Below are positions 44,166-56,650 of a stretch of DNA of 64,000 nucleotides, piece after piece. How positions within the stretch are numbered: position 1 is the stretch's first letter; each line of letters starts with the position of its first letter. Source of the stretch: Pascua guehoae (taxonomy: Eukaryota; Basidiomycota; Tremellomycetes; Trichosporonales; Trichosporonaceae); NCBI GenBank assembly GCA_001600415.1, contig BCJX01000005.1, positions 1,916,008 through 1,980,007 of the forward strand. Reading direction: 5' to 3'. The notes beneath the pieces are model-generated. The model made no database searches. It was not told the origin of the DNA and worked only from the letters and a program-made list of their open reading frames with translations. Both the position numbers and the translations under genes were made by a program.

Positions 44166-46445
44166 CTACTGAAACACATAGTCAGGTATACTGGGCAGCT
44201 TCGCCCACTCCTGCTCGTACCGCTCCTTGCCGTCCCCGCCCTGGGTGAACGGTACGCCAAAGACGGCGGTCGCGATCCACGTCTCCCCCTTGGGGATCTC
44301 GCCCATGAGGGTCGGCAGGACCGAGCGTGAAAAGATGACATTCGAGTTGGGGTCAGCCTGGACGAGCTTTCCCTGCCTCTTGTCGCTGCGCTTGATGGGG
44401 ACATCGACGACACCGACACTACCAGCCTTTGTCGTCGCGCGCGCCTCGCCAACTGCCTCCAGCCCGCCGGCGGAAGTCTCGCCCGAGAAGGCCTGGACGA
44501 GCGCGCGTCCGTCAGCACCCTGGCCGTACGTCGCCCACCCGCCCTCGGCCGTGTTGAGCGGGCGCTCCGTCTTGACGCGGTGCACACGGAGGTAGTAGTT
44601 TGGTGCCTCAGGGGTCGGTGGGATCGTCCAGGTCTCAACCTCGACGTCGTGCCACGGCCGCCAGATAGAACGGAGGTGCACGTCCTTCGTGCCCCGCCCA
44701 ACGATGCGTGCATCGTGGGCAATCCGTCGGACGCGCCACGACTCTCCGTCCACTTCTGGTGCGACGGGCGATGCGTCGCAGACAGCCAGCATCGAGTCCG
44801 CCGCGAGCTGCTCCAGGTCGTACGGTCCGGTTGAGCAACAGAACCCAAACGTCGACGAGTAGCTGAATTTGGCGTACTTGGCGGGACCGTTGCGCATCGC
44901 ATAGTGTGGTGTCTGGCCCGACGAGAGCAGGAACACGTGCCCCCCAGAACGGACCATGATCTGCCCCGGGTCGGGAAGGGCCTTGAGCGTTGGGAATAAG
45001 TCCGTCGGCCAGGGAAGCTCGTCGCTCGTCCAGAACGGATGCGAGGCGGGTGCGCCGAGGCACGCAAACGCCTTGCAACACCAGTAAGGTGACCCAGGCG
45101 CATTGTAATTTTCCGTCATCATAAAGTTCTCGTACTGGCATGAGTCAACAAGGTGGGTTTTATCAAGGGGTTGGGAGTGCACACCTTGTACCCGATTGTC
45201 AGGGTGCCGTCGTTGCGGAACATGGCGGCGTCGTCGGCCCACGAGCGGAGGTGGCGGAGGACCATTCCCTTGATGTGGCCCCACTCGAGCGGTGCTGGGG
45301 GCTCCACATCGCAGAGCGCCATGGCTGAAAAGGTCGAGATGATGGCGAAGCGGTAGACCATGGAGCGACCGTAGGGGATGCCGTTGCCTGATATCAGCGG
45401 GGGATGCAAAGAGGGAGGACACGCAGCAGCAAGCGCTCCCCCTCCTCAACGGTAGGTTCGACTTGCGACCAACCTCCTGTAACCTATCGTCGACAGCACT
45501 CACCCTCATCATCAAAGTAGTAGATAAAGTCCTTGACGAAATCCTTCGCGCGCTGGCGATACTTTGCCGAGCGGTCCGGGTCTTCCTTTTCATTCAGCTT
45601 GGCGTACACGAGCTGCGCAAACTGGATCGCAAAGCTTGAGCTGTAGTAGTCAAGCTGCTTGACGTCTGATGGCCCGTCGCGGCTCCAGCCTGCTGATCCG
45701 ATCTTGTCGTTCCCAACTGGAGGATTAGGAGGCAGCTGGAATGAGTCGAGCCGCTCGAGGTCGGCGGCCATGCGTTTGGGGTTGAAAAGGGGGGAACCGA
45801 TTGTGCGGAGGGCGAGGTTGGCAAAGACCCGGAACCACAACCAGTTGGCTGATGTTAGCGAAGCCGTACACGAGCAATCCTTCAATGAGCCTCATGAACA
45901 CCGCACTCTACCACTTACTGTCCGGCATTGGCTGATTCTGGCACGAATCCAGAAACGCGGCAATATCCTTCTTGGTCTTTTCGCTCTGCCCCTCGTAGAA
46001 CACCTCGGGCGCGAGCGCAATCGCAAAGCTCATGGGGCTCATTTCGACCATCCTCTGGTCCTTTGCCCGAGATGCCTCCCAGTACTCTGGCCCCTCAGGG
46101 TCGGTCCCGGCTGCCAAACCATTGATCCAGCGCTGGGCTCCCTCATAGCTGCCCCCGCCGACGAGGAGGGACGCGAGACCCCAGAGTGGGCGCGCGAAAG
46201 CCTCAAATTCGACGGCGCGCGTGTCATAGTGCGTGGCGGTGGAGGAGAGGTCGATGAGGGCCCCTCCGGGGGAGGTGTGTGCGGCCAACGGGTCGAGGAC
46301 TGGGGTCAGCTACAAACGGGGCAAGGAGCTGGCCGATGAGACGACGCAAAGGCGAGGCATACTCACGACCGACGAGGCCACGCTGCACGTCTTCACGCGT
46401 GCGGAAGGGGTTGTGGAGGAACGCGTTGGGGTGTAAGAGGACCAT
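44166..46445 (-). CDS. DUF2264 domain protein
   Basis: Exons 46367-46445, 45919-46299, 45504-45848, 45185-45387, 44166-45134 give 658 residues, usual for the fungal and bacterial DUF2264 family. Landmarks: an N-terminal [81 protein letters not shown], and the C-terminal half with [15 protein letters not shown] and a long beta-rich region. The fold expected from relatives is an alpha/alpha toroid like glycoside hydrolases and lyases acting on uronic acids; the substrate is not established. No signal peptide is visible, so probably intracellular. The acceptor of exon 2 is the second of two AGs, chosen because only it keeps the frame. Confidence 0.88.
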
Positions 46446-46941
46446 GGTGATGTGAGTACAGTGTAATGCACGAAAGCATCGCGTTATATGGTGGGTACTG
46501 CCGGGCAAGCGAAGTGAAGTTGGATGTTGCAGGGCGCCGGGCCGATCGGGCCGGCGAATAAGGACCGGCCGTCCGGGACCGGATGGCCGGAAAGTTGGTA
46601 TCGAGTGCCATCTGGGGACTGGAGCTGTGTTGTTATTCTCTCTCGCTCTCTCTGTCTCTAGGCTTGCTATCCCTGTGTCCCGCCGCTGCCGCCAAGTCCA
46701 AGTTTGCCTGTTCTGTATGCAATGCAATGAGGTGTGCGCAGGTGTGGGGAGAGTGAAACGAAACGTGTGACATAAAGCGGCCCAGGTGGAAGGAAGGGCG
46801 GGACCAAATAGAGTGGTATTAGCCTCAGGCTCTCATGCCGTCACCATGCTCGGTGCATGCAACTTGTACCCATTAACAACTCTTCCGTCTTCCGATTCAT
46901 CCATCTATCCTCATCCACTACAAGTTTCAACCCGCTTTTCA
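46446..46941. promoter_or_regulatory. Divergent promoter region of DUF2264 and F-box genes
   Basis: The two flanking genes point away from each other. A (TCTC)n pyrimidine stretch lies near 46638-46660. No gene seen. Confidence 0.45.
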
Positions 46942-48784
46942 ATGCCCGGCCATCCGAAAGGCATTCTCAATCTTCCCCAAGAAGTGAGTAAAAGGAACCC
47001 CTCCCATCGCGCTGACCAATAGATCCTTGCGACTGTCATATCATTGGCGGCCAAAGATGACTTGCCATCCATCGCCAATGTCGCATTGTCATGTAAAGCC
47101 TTTTACCAAGCTGTCCGTATCAACATTCTCGTGCAGGCAATGACACTGACTAGCATAAACAGGTGGACCAAGCTGTTTGGCGGCAAGTCCTTCTCCTGCA
47201 GTACGACGACCCACGCAAAGCTTGCGCCTTTACCCGCCCACGTGAACATATTGACTGGCGACAGAGTGTCCTCGATCGCCATTTCGCCGTCAAGTTCATC
47301 CAAGAGTACACGCTGCACAAGGATCAACTTCGGCCAACACGACACAACTATCATGATATCGTTACTCCTCTCAGCTTGGTAGGTTTAACTAGCATTGCTC
47401 CATGCTCATGGAAAGATCGAACAGACACCAAGGGTGCTGCGGACCGTTCTTGACCTGTATTTCGATCTGCCCGCACCGGGAAACCCCTCGCTGAATGCTC
47501 AAATCCTCGAGCGCCTCTTGAACCATGAGCTATTACCTCTCATGATCTCGCGGATGAAGTGGGAAGACCACACGAGCGATCATCTGGCAGTCCTCTTTGC
47601 CCACATGCCGGTCTTTGGGGAGGAATTGGCGCATCTCAGTCGCTATGGCCCGCTTAGGCGTTATCAGTATCGTGATTGTAGCCCGACCAACGACTGCCAG
47701 GCCCCGCCGCCTGGCATGACGGACTGGATTAGGCTCCGCCGATATGTGGAATCTGCAGGTTTGTAATCACCGAACAGTCGGCGCCGAGCTCACATTCGCC
47801 AGCGTTGGAAATGATACGATACCGTGGCGCGCGATGCCGTGAGGCCTATCTACCATGGGAGCTTGTCGACTATTCACTCTATGGTGGCCTAGACGCTGTT
47901 CGAAGTTTGGGTATTTTACACCTCGAGCGTCCGTTAGGATTGCCGCATTCTGACTCCTGGGATTGGGCAAACGTTAGTGGCTTCTGGGCCGACGTGCGGG
48001 CCAGACGAGGAGTCTCGATGACTATGCGCCGTCCTGTTTTCAGGCCGGTCACGTACATTGAGCTATACACAACAACCAACAAAGCGTCCGTTTCTGCGGC
48101 ATACATTGAGCAATATGGAAAGCAAGTCCCCGACAGCGGGCTCTGGGACAATTTTCCGCGCACACCCCGTAACGATGCTCTACCTCCGGTTTACCTCTAC
48201 GGCTACAATGACTCTCGCACTTGCTTCGTCTTTGGTGTCGTCTCCCTCACGCAGGATAATCCTCCCGAAGTACAGTGGACAGTCGCAACTGAGAACATCG
48301 GGCATCCAGAAGAACGCACAATGCTTCAAGGCATACAAGTCGGGGGGCGGGGGGCGCGACGAGGCGTGTTTGCGGTACGTATGCGGTTCCAGTGTTCGGA
48401 AGATGGGGCGTCTAACTGATTCCCACATAGACTTGGACGTACCTTGGACAAGTGTCAGGTCGACCTGAGGTCGAGTATCAATCCGAGGTCGATGATTCAG
48501 CATGTGACGACTTGGCTTGGCTTTGCAAAGTACGTAAGCTTCTGTGGTTGAAAAATTCTGACTTGTAGTGTCCAGAAGGCTTCATCCCACCACCATCAAC
48601 GGGTGAATTCGAGGACGCAGGAGACGATGTTTCCGACGGCTGGAGTTCTGGAGAATCCGGCTCGTATGAATATTACGACGTTCGAGAATTTCTCGACGAT
48701 CCCAACGAGCCTCCTCCTCCTGAACCAGTGGAGCGTTCTATTGATGAAATTGTCCGTGAGGTTATCAGGGGACTTCGGAGATGA
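46942..48784 (+). CDS. F-box protein
   Basis: Probable SCF ubiquitin-ligase adaptor. Exons about 46942-46983, 47023-47112, 47163-47378, 47425-47758, 47803-48374, 48431-48529, 48569-48784 give 522 residues. The F-box spans residues about 10-45 (LNLPQEILATVISLA, then LSCKAFYQAVDQAVWRQVL). A helical region follows, then a beta-rich C-terminal domain with GFWADVRARRG, CFVFGVVSLTQ and QGIQVGGRGARRGVF, a layout seen in many basidiomycete F-box proteins, and an acidic tail (SGEFEDAGDD-type, here STGEFEDAGDDVSD). The donor of intron 2 is weak: only a GTCCGT donor keeps the frame. ACCAAGCTGT is repeated on both sides of that intron. Target protein unknown. Confidence 0.78.
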
Positions 48785-49323
48785 CATGATATGTGATATG
48801 GTGACACAAATTCTTAGCGCCTGGGACCCAAGCGGTCTCTCGGTGCAAATAGTCTTCACGGTCGTCCCGAGAAGTCGTGAGACTGCCACATTGAGCAAGG
48901 ATGCACGCAATGTGCCTCGAAAGACCATGAGTAGCAAACCCAGGATGAGCAGGAAATCACATTCAGAAATGTGATCGGCCTCATTTTGTACAATTGAACT
49001 GATCCAGAGAATGTCTCAGAGAGCAAAGGAGCCTCTCAGATGGGCGCTCTCCACGCTCGCCACGCCCATGACGTGAGCGCCCTTCCCTAGCAGCAACACC
49101 AGGGCACACCAGTCTGGGAGCGCTTTGGCCCTACCGTACCATGGCATCCACCCGTTTGCCACCTTCCAAGCCAAGGAGATAACCCGCAGCGAGTGCACAC
49201 CGCTGAGTTCCTTACCGGCGATGACTTGCATGGGTGTGCTGGAAGCATTGGGCTCCTGCAGTAGTATGTACCGTTGCAGGATGACAATGCACCAGTATAG
49301 ATGGGGCCTAGGCCAAAAAGAGC
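48785..49323. other. Intergenic region, nothing recognised
   Basis: 3' flank of the F-box gene and flank of tRNA-Phe. No supported ORF. Confidence 0.4.
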
Positions 49324-49419
49324 TGGAGTGACCCGGGATCGAACCAGGGACCGTACGAATGAGAAGTAGAAACAAGTTCAAACTTCAGTCGTACGCTCTC
49401 CCAACTGAGCTATCCCTCC
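49324..49419 (-). tRNA. tRNA-Phe (GAA) with 23-nt intron
   Basis: On the minus strand, D-arm GCTC-AGTTGGGA-GAGC, anticodon stem TACGA/TCGTA with loop CTGAAG...T (anticodon GAA), and T-arm CCTGG-TTCGATC-CCGGG. The acceptor GGAGGGA/TCACTCC has one G-A mismatch. The discriminator is A. The intron follows base 37. Confidence 0.85.
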
Positions 49420-50096
49420 GAGCTGTTCATAATGTTGAATTCGGCAAGGCAACACGCTTCGTTGAAGGACCTAGGCACGGCCGACATTGAGCAGGACAGG
49501 AAATTCGGCGTGGGCTGTGGGTCTTGTTTCTCAACAAAGAATGCCAGCTGCGCGAGCTGCGAGCGTGGCTCGAGCGTGCTTTCACCGAAGGGCAAGAGAC
49601 GTGCATGGCATGCGGTGACAGATGCTGAGATGGCATTTGAGGAGCATGGGTCGCTGAATAACAAAAGTTAGGGGGCGGAGGTCAATAAGTGGTTCATTGC
49701 CCCTCGTCCTCTTCTCCTTCTTCACCCTCCACGTCCTCATTCTCGTCCTCGACATTTTCTCCCTCAGAGGATATCCTCTATTCCCTGGCCACAAGACGGA
49801 ATCGGTCTGCATCCCCTGACCCCACGGCCGCGACCTTGCTCGCCACCACAGTAGCCGAAGAGCTTGGGTGCAGGAAGCGAGCCGTTCTTTGCTTGACCAC
49901 GACGCGCCTCACCCGACTACCAGTCTAGCCAGCTGGTCGACCGTTGGACGTCACCCGCTCCTGGCCGATGCAATTAGTGCCCATGCATCCCTCAGATCTA
50001 GACCTCTATCTCCAGATCTCCCCCACCATCACTGACGATACCCCCTCCTATCCTCTACCCTCCCGCACCATCAGCTCCACACTGCCGAGCCAGCGC
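49420..50096. other. Intergenic region, nothing recognised
   Basis: Contains a TTCTCC/TCCTCA-rich stretch near 49700-49760. No protein gene was recognised. The right edge is the 3' flank of homoserine kinase. Confidence 0.4.
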
Positions 50097-51735
50097 CTAA
50101 GGCAAGGTCGCGTCGGCCGCGACCTCCTCGACCCAGCTGCCCTTGGTGTCAATGTCGAGCACCTTCCAGTCGACCTGGACGTTTTCGGTGGCGAATATCC
50201 GCTCAATCTCCTTTGCAATCTTCTCAAAGTTGTCGGTGGCGAGGGCGAGGATCGTGGGGCCCGCGCCCGACAGGCAGATGCCGAGGAGGCCCGGGTGGGA
50301 GGTGTACGTGAGCTCGGAGAGGATGGTCTGGAGACCGGGGATCTGGGGGTTAGTGTTGAACGGGTGGGGACGTGAGGTGAAAGTCAGGGGGTGTGTGCAC
50401 AGATGCACGGTAGAGAGCGTGGACATCGTTGTGGTCACCTCAGTCACACTGTATAGAGCCTTTTGAAGCAGTTATACGGGCACGCCGTAACCACGCTGCG
50501 AAGCTTCCAGCCCGGCTCTTTGTTTGTGCTGCTCGGCACGCCCAGAGTGTTCCACTACACAGTTCAACTCACAAGAGGGACGCGGTACGGCTGGTGCAGG
50601 CGGTCCTTCATCGCCTCGTAGATGAGCTCGGCGTCGGGCGGTGAGCGGGCGAGGGCGGTGGTGAGGACGGCGAGGCGCTGGAGGTTGAAGACCTGCGAGG
50701 TTAGCGGGAGGCTCGGCCGAGCTCGAATGTTTGCCAGTGGGTGCCCATTTCGTAACGAAACGAGGGCCACCCCGCCAGCGACCACATTTAGCACGCTGAC
50801 AGTCCTTATCCAGAGGCCTGTGCGTCTGCACTGTCGCCATCGGTGACACCCTCCGGCAGTTCATTCGGAATACCCTCACGATACCGACTCGACAGCCGGT
50901 GCACACGCCTCTCGTTGTCACCCTGCGTAAAAGCAACAAATGTTGTTCTAGTGACTTCCAACCATGGCCCCGTATCTATACGTAGTTGCTCTCGCTGTGA
51001 TTCTGCACTCACCATGTCCTTACGCGAGTACGTGTCGGGGAGCACACCGCGGGCCTTTGCAGTAGAGAGCTCGAAGCGGGGCATGACGGCAATAGCCTTG
51101 ATCTCTGGCGCCCACCCGAAGCGGACGTAGTGTCCAATGCCAAACGGAGCCTTGGGCGGGTGCTGGCCCCAGTTGGGTCCGGCATCCGGGGGGTACTCGG
51201 GGAGCACCTCTGCGAGGGGCACGGAGGCGGCCTCGAGGTCCTGGGGCGGCAGTTCGCGGAGGTACGAGCCGACAAACCCGCCGACAAGGGCGGCCGTCAC
51301 GTTGTCCGGGTGGCGCTCGACCATGAGCGCATAGTCGAGGAGGCGCGAGACGGGCGACTTGAAGTTACCCAGCAGGTCGCCGAGGAGGACACCGGCAATG
51401 ACTGCCGCGCCCGACGAGCCGAGACCGCGGCCGAAGGGGATCTCGTTGTGCGCGTGGATCTGCACACCGGGGGGGAACGAGTCGATGCCGTTCGAGCGCA
51501 GGACGTACAGCGCCACGCGCGTCAGGAGGTTCTTGTACGGCGACAGCGGCACTTCGGCGCTGTCCAGGCCAGTGTACGTGATCGTGGGCGTCGGCGAGCC
51601 AGACCCGTCCGAAGGGACGGTTACGAGCAGCTCGAGCGAGAGCGACAGCGCAATGCCGCACACGTCAAAGCCCGGGCCAATGTTGGCGGTCGTGGCCGGG
51701 ACGTGGATCTTGTACGTCTTTGCTGGTGAGGGCAT
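50097..51735 (-). CDS. THR1: Homoserine kinase
   Basis: Phosphorylates homoserine with ATP in threonine biosynthesis; cytosolic GHMP kinase. Exons 51013-51735, 50573-50692, 50097-50342 give 362 residues, close to yeast Thr1 (357). Motifs: N-terminal VPATTANIGPGFDVCGIALS, the ATP-binding loop NEIPFGRGLGSSGAAVIAG, VERHPDNVTAALVGGFVGSY, and the C-terminal GICLSGAGPTILALA. Donors are GTGAGT; the two introns are 320 and 230 nt. Intron 2 contains lower-complexity sequence but no other gene. A long plus-strand ORF (51130-51729) is the shadow of exon 1. Confidence 0.97.
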
Positions 51736-52643
51736 GGTGGGATGGGTGTTGAAGAATGAAAGAGGTGGCGGAGAGGGTTGAAGAGAGTCGGGCCAGTGGT
51801 AGGAAAAGTCGGGTGGGTGGATGTGTCGAAATCAACTCGATAAGGGATCAACTGACCCGAACGCGGAGGCGGGCCGAAAAGTGACCGTCCGGGGCGCCGC
51901 GACTCGCTGGGGCACAGACTCTCATCCACTTCTACCAGTCTTTCAACCATTCTGCACCCAGCACATTTCATGCACGTTTGCAGAGACCGCATATGAGCCC
52001 TTGATCCCTTGACATGGCCTCGGTCCGTGTCGGAAGATGTGCAGGGGTCGGGGTCTGCGCGTAAATCAACCCGACTGCCAAGGCGTGTCTGTGCTTGGGC
52101 CAAGAGCCCACGACCACCCAACCCTCGGAACTTGCACGTCTCCAACGTCAACACAACCTTTGTGTGGGCCCTCGCCGCCACAAGATGATACCCAAGTACT
52201 CAAGAGGTGTATTATGCATGCTTTTTGTCTGCAATGTAGCAAGTTGCGACCAGATGCTCTCGGGAGAGAGGTACACAAAAACAATTACAACTGCCACATT
52301 ACAAGTTGTGAATTGCCTTGCTAATGTCATTTGAATCTGAGCCACGTGGAATTAATGCTTGTCAATTTCTCATTTTTTATCCCGAGATGGGTGACGCCCT
52401 CTGCGCAACCACACTATCAACCACCACCTCGAACTCGAACAACAAACCCAGTTACCCACACGTCCTCCACCCATCTCATCAATCCCCCCGTCATTTTCAT
52501 CTGCCCGTTACCCGAGCAGACCATTCTACACGAACCGCGAGCGATCGACAGCCCGCGAACACCGACGTGCACCGAGCACCCACACGCGCGAGTTCTTAGA
52601 CGCCTGGCGGCAACTTTAGAGGGAAAACACAAACCTAGTCATC
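51736..52643. promoter_or_regulatory. Divergent promoter region of THR1 and SmE genes
   Basis: The two genes point away from each other. An AT-rich stretch (52180-52380) lies in the middle. No gene was recognised. Confidence 0.45.
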
Positions 52644-53412
52644 ATGGGTGGCCGCAAGGTGATGGTTCAGGTGAGTAACGATGTAGTGCTGCGCATGCAT
52701 TGCAGGACCAGGATGTGTGCGACAGATGCTAACGATTGCAGCCCATCAACATTCTCTTCTCCTTTCTCCAAAAAGTGAGCACACGACGCGCGCGAACGCG
52801 ACAAGTGGACGACAATGCGCGAAGACTCTGCTGACCACGTCCTTCCTTAACACTGGTCTCCTTACGCCCTGGTTCTTCATCTCGCTTCTCGTCTATGCTA
52901 TACTCACCTCTCCCCCAACAGCACCAGCGCGTCTCGATTTGGCTGTATGACAACAACGAGTTCCGGCTGGATGCGTACATCATTGTGCGTCAGCTTTCGT
53001 CCACGTTTTGAGTTAGCTGACACGACAGGGATTTGACGAGTTTATGAACGTTGTTCTCGACGAGGCGCAGGAGGTGTACGACTGCTCGGCCAAGCCCGGC
53101 AAGGAGACCAGGGCGCCTCGGTCATTGGGTACGTGTTGGTTGGACATGTCTGGAGCAAGCGTGGTGAATGCCGAAAGGATGTCTGGCATATGGACAGCAG
53201 CCGATGGGCCGTGCTGTCCATTCTGTCGGGATGCTGCCGAGACGCACCCCCCGATCATCTTGTGCAACCAGAGATGGTCTTGACCAGATTCGCCACCAGT
53301 TCGGACGAGACTTCCGGTCACTCCCGTCGGCTCCATTGCCCAAACTGACATCGCAGGACGCATTCTTCTGAAGGGAGACAACATCACTCTCGTCCAGCCC
53401 GTCCAGGCATGA
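52644..53412 (+). CDS. SME1: Small nuclear ribonucleoprotein E (SmE)
   Basis: Core Sm-ring subunit of spliceosomal U1, U2, U4 and U5 snRNPs. Five short exons: 52644-52670, 52742-52774, 52922-52984, 53029-53128, 53357-53412, giving 92 residues, the same length as human SmE. Sm motif 1 is WLYDNNEFRLDAYIIGFDEFMNVVLDEA, seen here in two pieces across a splice (RLDAYII then GFDEFMNVVLD); Sm motif 2 is GRILLKGDNITLV. The N-terminal exon (MGGRKVMVQ) and PINILFSFLQ match the family. The introns (71, 147, 44 and 228 nt) far outweigh the coding part, which is why no single long ORF shows. Confidence 0.97.
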
Positions 53413-55231
53413 GGTGTGATCGAGTAGGGAGCAGCCGTGGGGAGCGAGTAGACACGAGCACGCCAGATTATGCAACGGACGTGCATAGAGACTCTCGCCA
53501 GCGGACCCTCACATGCTCACTTTTGTGGACTCACGGCAGGCACTGTCGTCTTCCCACTTGTCATCTGCTGTGACACTCAACCTTTGCGTGAAACAGGTGT
53601 TGTGCCTGCAGAATTTCTGGTTCTGGGCCATAGGCAAGGTAAGGTGGAAATTCGGAACTGAGCAGTCTGTAACTACAGCCCAAAGCGATTAATATCTACT
53701 CGTTGCCATCTCTCACGTTCGTTCCCACAAAACACGAGCCCACATATCTCAAATCAACCTCCACAGCTCGCATCATCATCCACGGCTTTGTTATCATTCT
53801 GAGTCCTTGTCGGCCTGTTCAGTGCAACCAGGCTACATCCAAAGGGGCCGCGCGCCGGATGCACTGTATGGCCAACTGACCCCATTTGACGATCGGCAGA
53901 TGCCAGTACATTGACAGCCTCGAATCATTCCACCATAGCCCAACTCGTCGCCCTAGCCATGCCACCCATGTGCGCTACTGTCCCCAAGCTCCAATATCTC
54001 GAGGTCTCCCTGCGGGAGCTGCCTGGTAATCACATGTGTTGACGACGTGTGCCAGAAGCCGGGCAGCGAAATTCTTTGGACGACCTCGGGTGCACGAACG
54101 ATATGCTAGTGTACGTCCAGTCTGTCCCGGTGTACCCACCCTCGACCCATGGGCACGGACAGGTGTTGGCAAGATATCGATTTGGCGCACCGCACACTAC
54201 CGTACCTGCCATCAACCGCACTGTGTGGCACGGCCCAAGCTTAAGGACGCAGGAGCCTACCGTTTTGTCCGCGGTTCCATTCACCAGGCGGTCTAGGCAC
54301 CAAGGGCGAGGTGTGCCACCTGGCTGACGAGGGGAGAGGGGGGCTGACTGTCATGGTACACGAGCGTCCAGAAAGTCTTGAGACTGCAGCTTTGAGCTCC
54401 ATCCACGCTAAGTTGCGCATAGACACTCTCCATACCAATCCATTGGCCTGCCAAGTGGCTTCACTTACGTTTCCTGCTTGTTGTATTTTCCATTTCATGT
54501 GCGCGGCCCCGCAAACGCGCCATGTGCCCGCCGGAGCTAAATGTGGGAGACTCATAACATGCCTGCATCAGGCAGGGTTGTGCGTGGGACCACAAGGCCA
54601 CTACAATGAAGCGGGTCCTAGTAGAGTTCTGAGAATGTCATGGGCTAGAGAACCCGAGGGACAGGATCGGTCTCTTCCAACGATAACAAGGGTGTACATG
54701 CCGTCCTCTGATCGGCGTCGCGCATCACCATCGACGGTGGTGACTACCCGGCGATAGATGGCCGAAAAGCCTGGGACATCGAGAAGCCTGGGACATACCG
54801 CCATTGTATTGCCTGAGCATCGACACTGGCAGGAAGTATATCCAGCGGCTACTCTGTTGTCCGCATATCTTTATATCCTGTATTTGACAAGCCAATGCAT
54901 CCGTATCGTAGCTAGCCTCAGTAGAGAAAGGAGAGAACCAACTTGGTCCACAGGCCGCGGCCAACACACCGGCGATCGCCGATCACTGTGCCTGGACGTC
55001 ATGGATCAACCCCAAACCACACCCCCAACCCTCTCGTTGCCCGTCTTCGTCCAACGTCCCTCTGTCTCTCTCCCTCTCATCCTCCTCTCACACATCACAC
55101 CCAGCTCTCGTGCTCCCTACCTCCTCCAGTTCCCCTCTCCAAGCCCCCACCTCGAACTCCCACCCCCAACCCCCACCTCCAACCCCACCTCAAACCACCA
55201 GCACATCCCCCTCGCCCCCCACCTCGCGACA
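53413..55231. other. Gene-poor region with one copy of a dispersed repeat
   Basis: No gene was recognised in 1.8 kb. 54371-54480 resembles 26868-26975. The stretch 55010-55230 is strongly C-rich and pyrimidine-rich and likely the leader of the HRI1 gene. Confidence 0.45.
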
Positions 55232-56260
55232 ATGTCCATGGCCCCCGTCCGCGCCTCGACGCGCGTCTCCATCGCGTGGTCGGGTGCCCCCGCGTTCGAG
55301 GACACGGACACGCTCGTCCTCACCATCAACGGGTGTAGTCTGGACCTCCGGATCTGGACCGAGGGACCGGACAAGGGCGGGATTGAGTGGGCGACCGTCG
55401 GGGCTGTGAGTGAGGGTGAGGGGTCGACTGCTGGTGAGTTGTGGTGGGCGGGAAGTGGCTCTATCGATCAGGAGGGGAGAGCGGGGACGGGGGGAGGTCA
55501 CAAACGGGTGTTTTGGACGGGGGTGGGTAGGTTGTTACCGACGACTGCTGCTGCGTGTGGCTGTTTGTCATGATCAACGAGGGCCAATGTCATCCATGAC
55601 GTGTGATAACCCCTCCACGACCTCATACGCACCCACCCCTGTCCCGGCCCCCACATGACATTGCAGTATGGGCCCAGCTCGTCATCACCAAGACGTCGTT
55701 CGACACCAACGTCCCCATGCTTAGTCGGCACTGCGGCCGGACTAAGCGCGCCAACCACCCTCGTTCTTACCCACCGCATACCCTCTAACACCCCAGAAAA
55801 GCCCGTCCTCCGGTGGACACCCTTCATCGACTCGCGCCCCCCGACCGGCAGCGACGAGGGCGCCTTCTCCATCCTCCCCACCGGCGACGTCCTCGAGACG
55901 GGCACCATGTACAATCCCAAAACGCGCCGTGTCGAGGCGTACGAGGAAGTGTGGCGCCGTTTCCCCTGCCCCGCTGCGTCGCCGTACTGCGTCCTGGAGC
56001 GCGTCGATGCGCCGTGGGGCCAAGATGGGAGGCGCGCGTTCCTCGGCCGCCTGGGGAAGCGCGCGCTCGGCCTCGCGGCCAATGGGGACGGGTTTGTGGG
56101 CTATCGCGACGAGTTTGAGGGCGCGTGGACGAGGGTGTATGAGGTGGGGGATACGGGGTGCCTCCCACGCCTTCCTGAGGAGATGAGGTGGGAGGAGGGC
56201 GAGGTTGTGCGGCTTGACGTTGGGGAGTGGAAGGTGCGGAGTGTGGGGACGACGCCGTAG
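55232..56260 (+). CDS. HRI1: HRI1-family protein
   Basis: Small fungal beta-barrel-type protein; the yeast relative is cytosolic and nuclear, interacts with Sec72 and the kinase Hrr25, and has no settled biochemical role. Likely exons 55232-55415, 55667-55723, 55797-56260, giving 234 residues (yeast protein 244). Features that match: N-terminal strand pairs ending IEWATVGA, a DTNVPML segment, DVLETGTMYNPKTRRVEAYE followed by EVWRRF, GRLGKRALGL, and a C-terminal EVVRLDVGEWKVRSVG. Splice choices are uncertain: exon 1 could end at 55405 with exon 2 starting at 55678, and the exon 2 donor GTCGGC is non-consensus. The family call rests on the C-terminal 150 residues. Confidence 0.72.
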
Positions 56261-56650
56261 CGATGTCTGTCATGCGGATGGGTTTCGATGTCGCCGGCGC
56301 GGGGAGGCAGAACGGAAGCCAAGGCCTACACGTAGAGATGGTCAAGAGATGGAACTCGAGTGGTCTGGCTCCACGCATGACCTGACATAAGTGAGGCCCC
56401 TCTTGGCCTATGCCTTGTGGTGGGAGCTTCCTCTCCCGAGGACCAATCCTGGCTAGTGCTGCTTGCCGCTGAAATACACGCTGAACCACGTATTTACATT
56501 GCCATGCGACCCGCAGGGCCAGCGGTATAACACATCTGTACTGCCATTATCATCTGAGCTTGGACGCCGTCTGCCACCCTGCCCAACCGTGCTGCTCTTC
56601 TTCGTGCTAGTGTACCCTTCCTATGTTGGCGGGCACTACTAGTCCGCACA
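56261..56650. other. Convergent intergenic region
   Basis: 3' ends of two converging genes. No gene seen. Confidence 0.45.

Noticed and set aside
51130..51729. 199-codon plus-strand ORF opposite homoserine kinase
   Set aside because: Shadow of exon 1 of the kinase; no protein resemblance.
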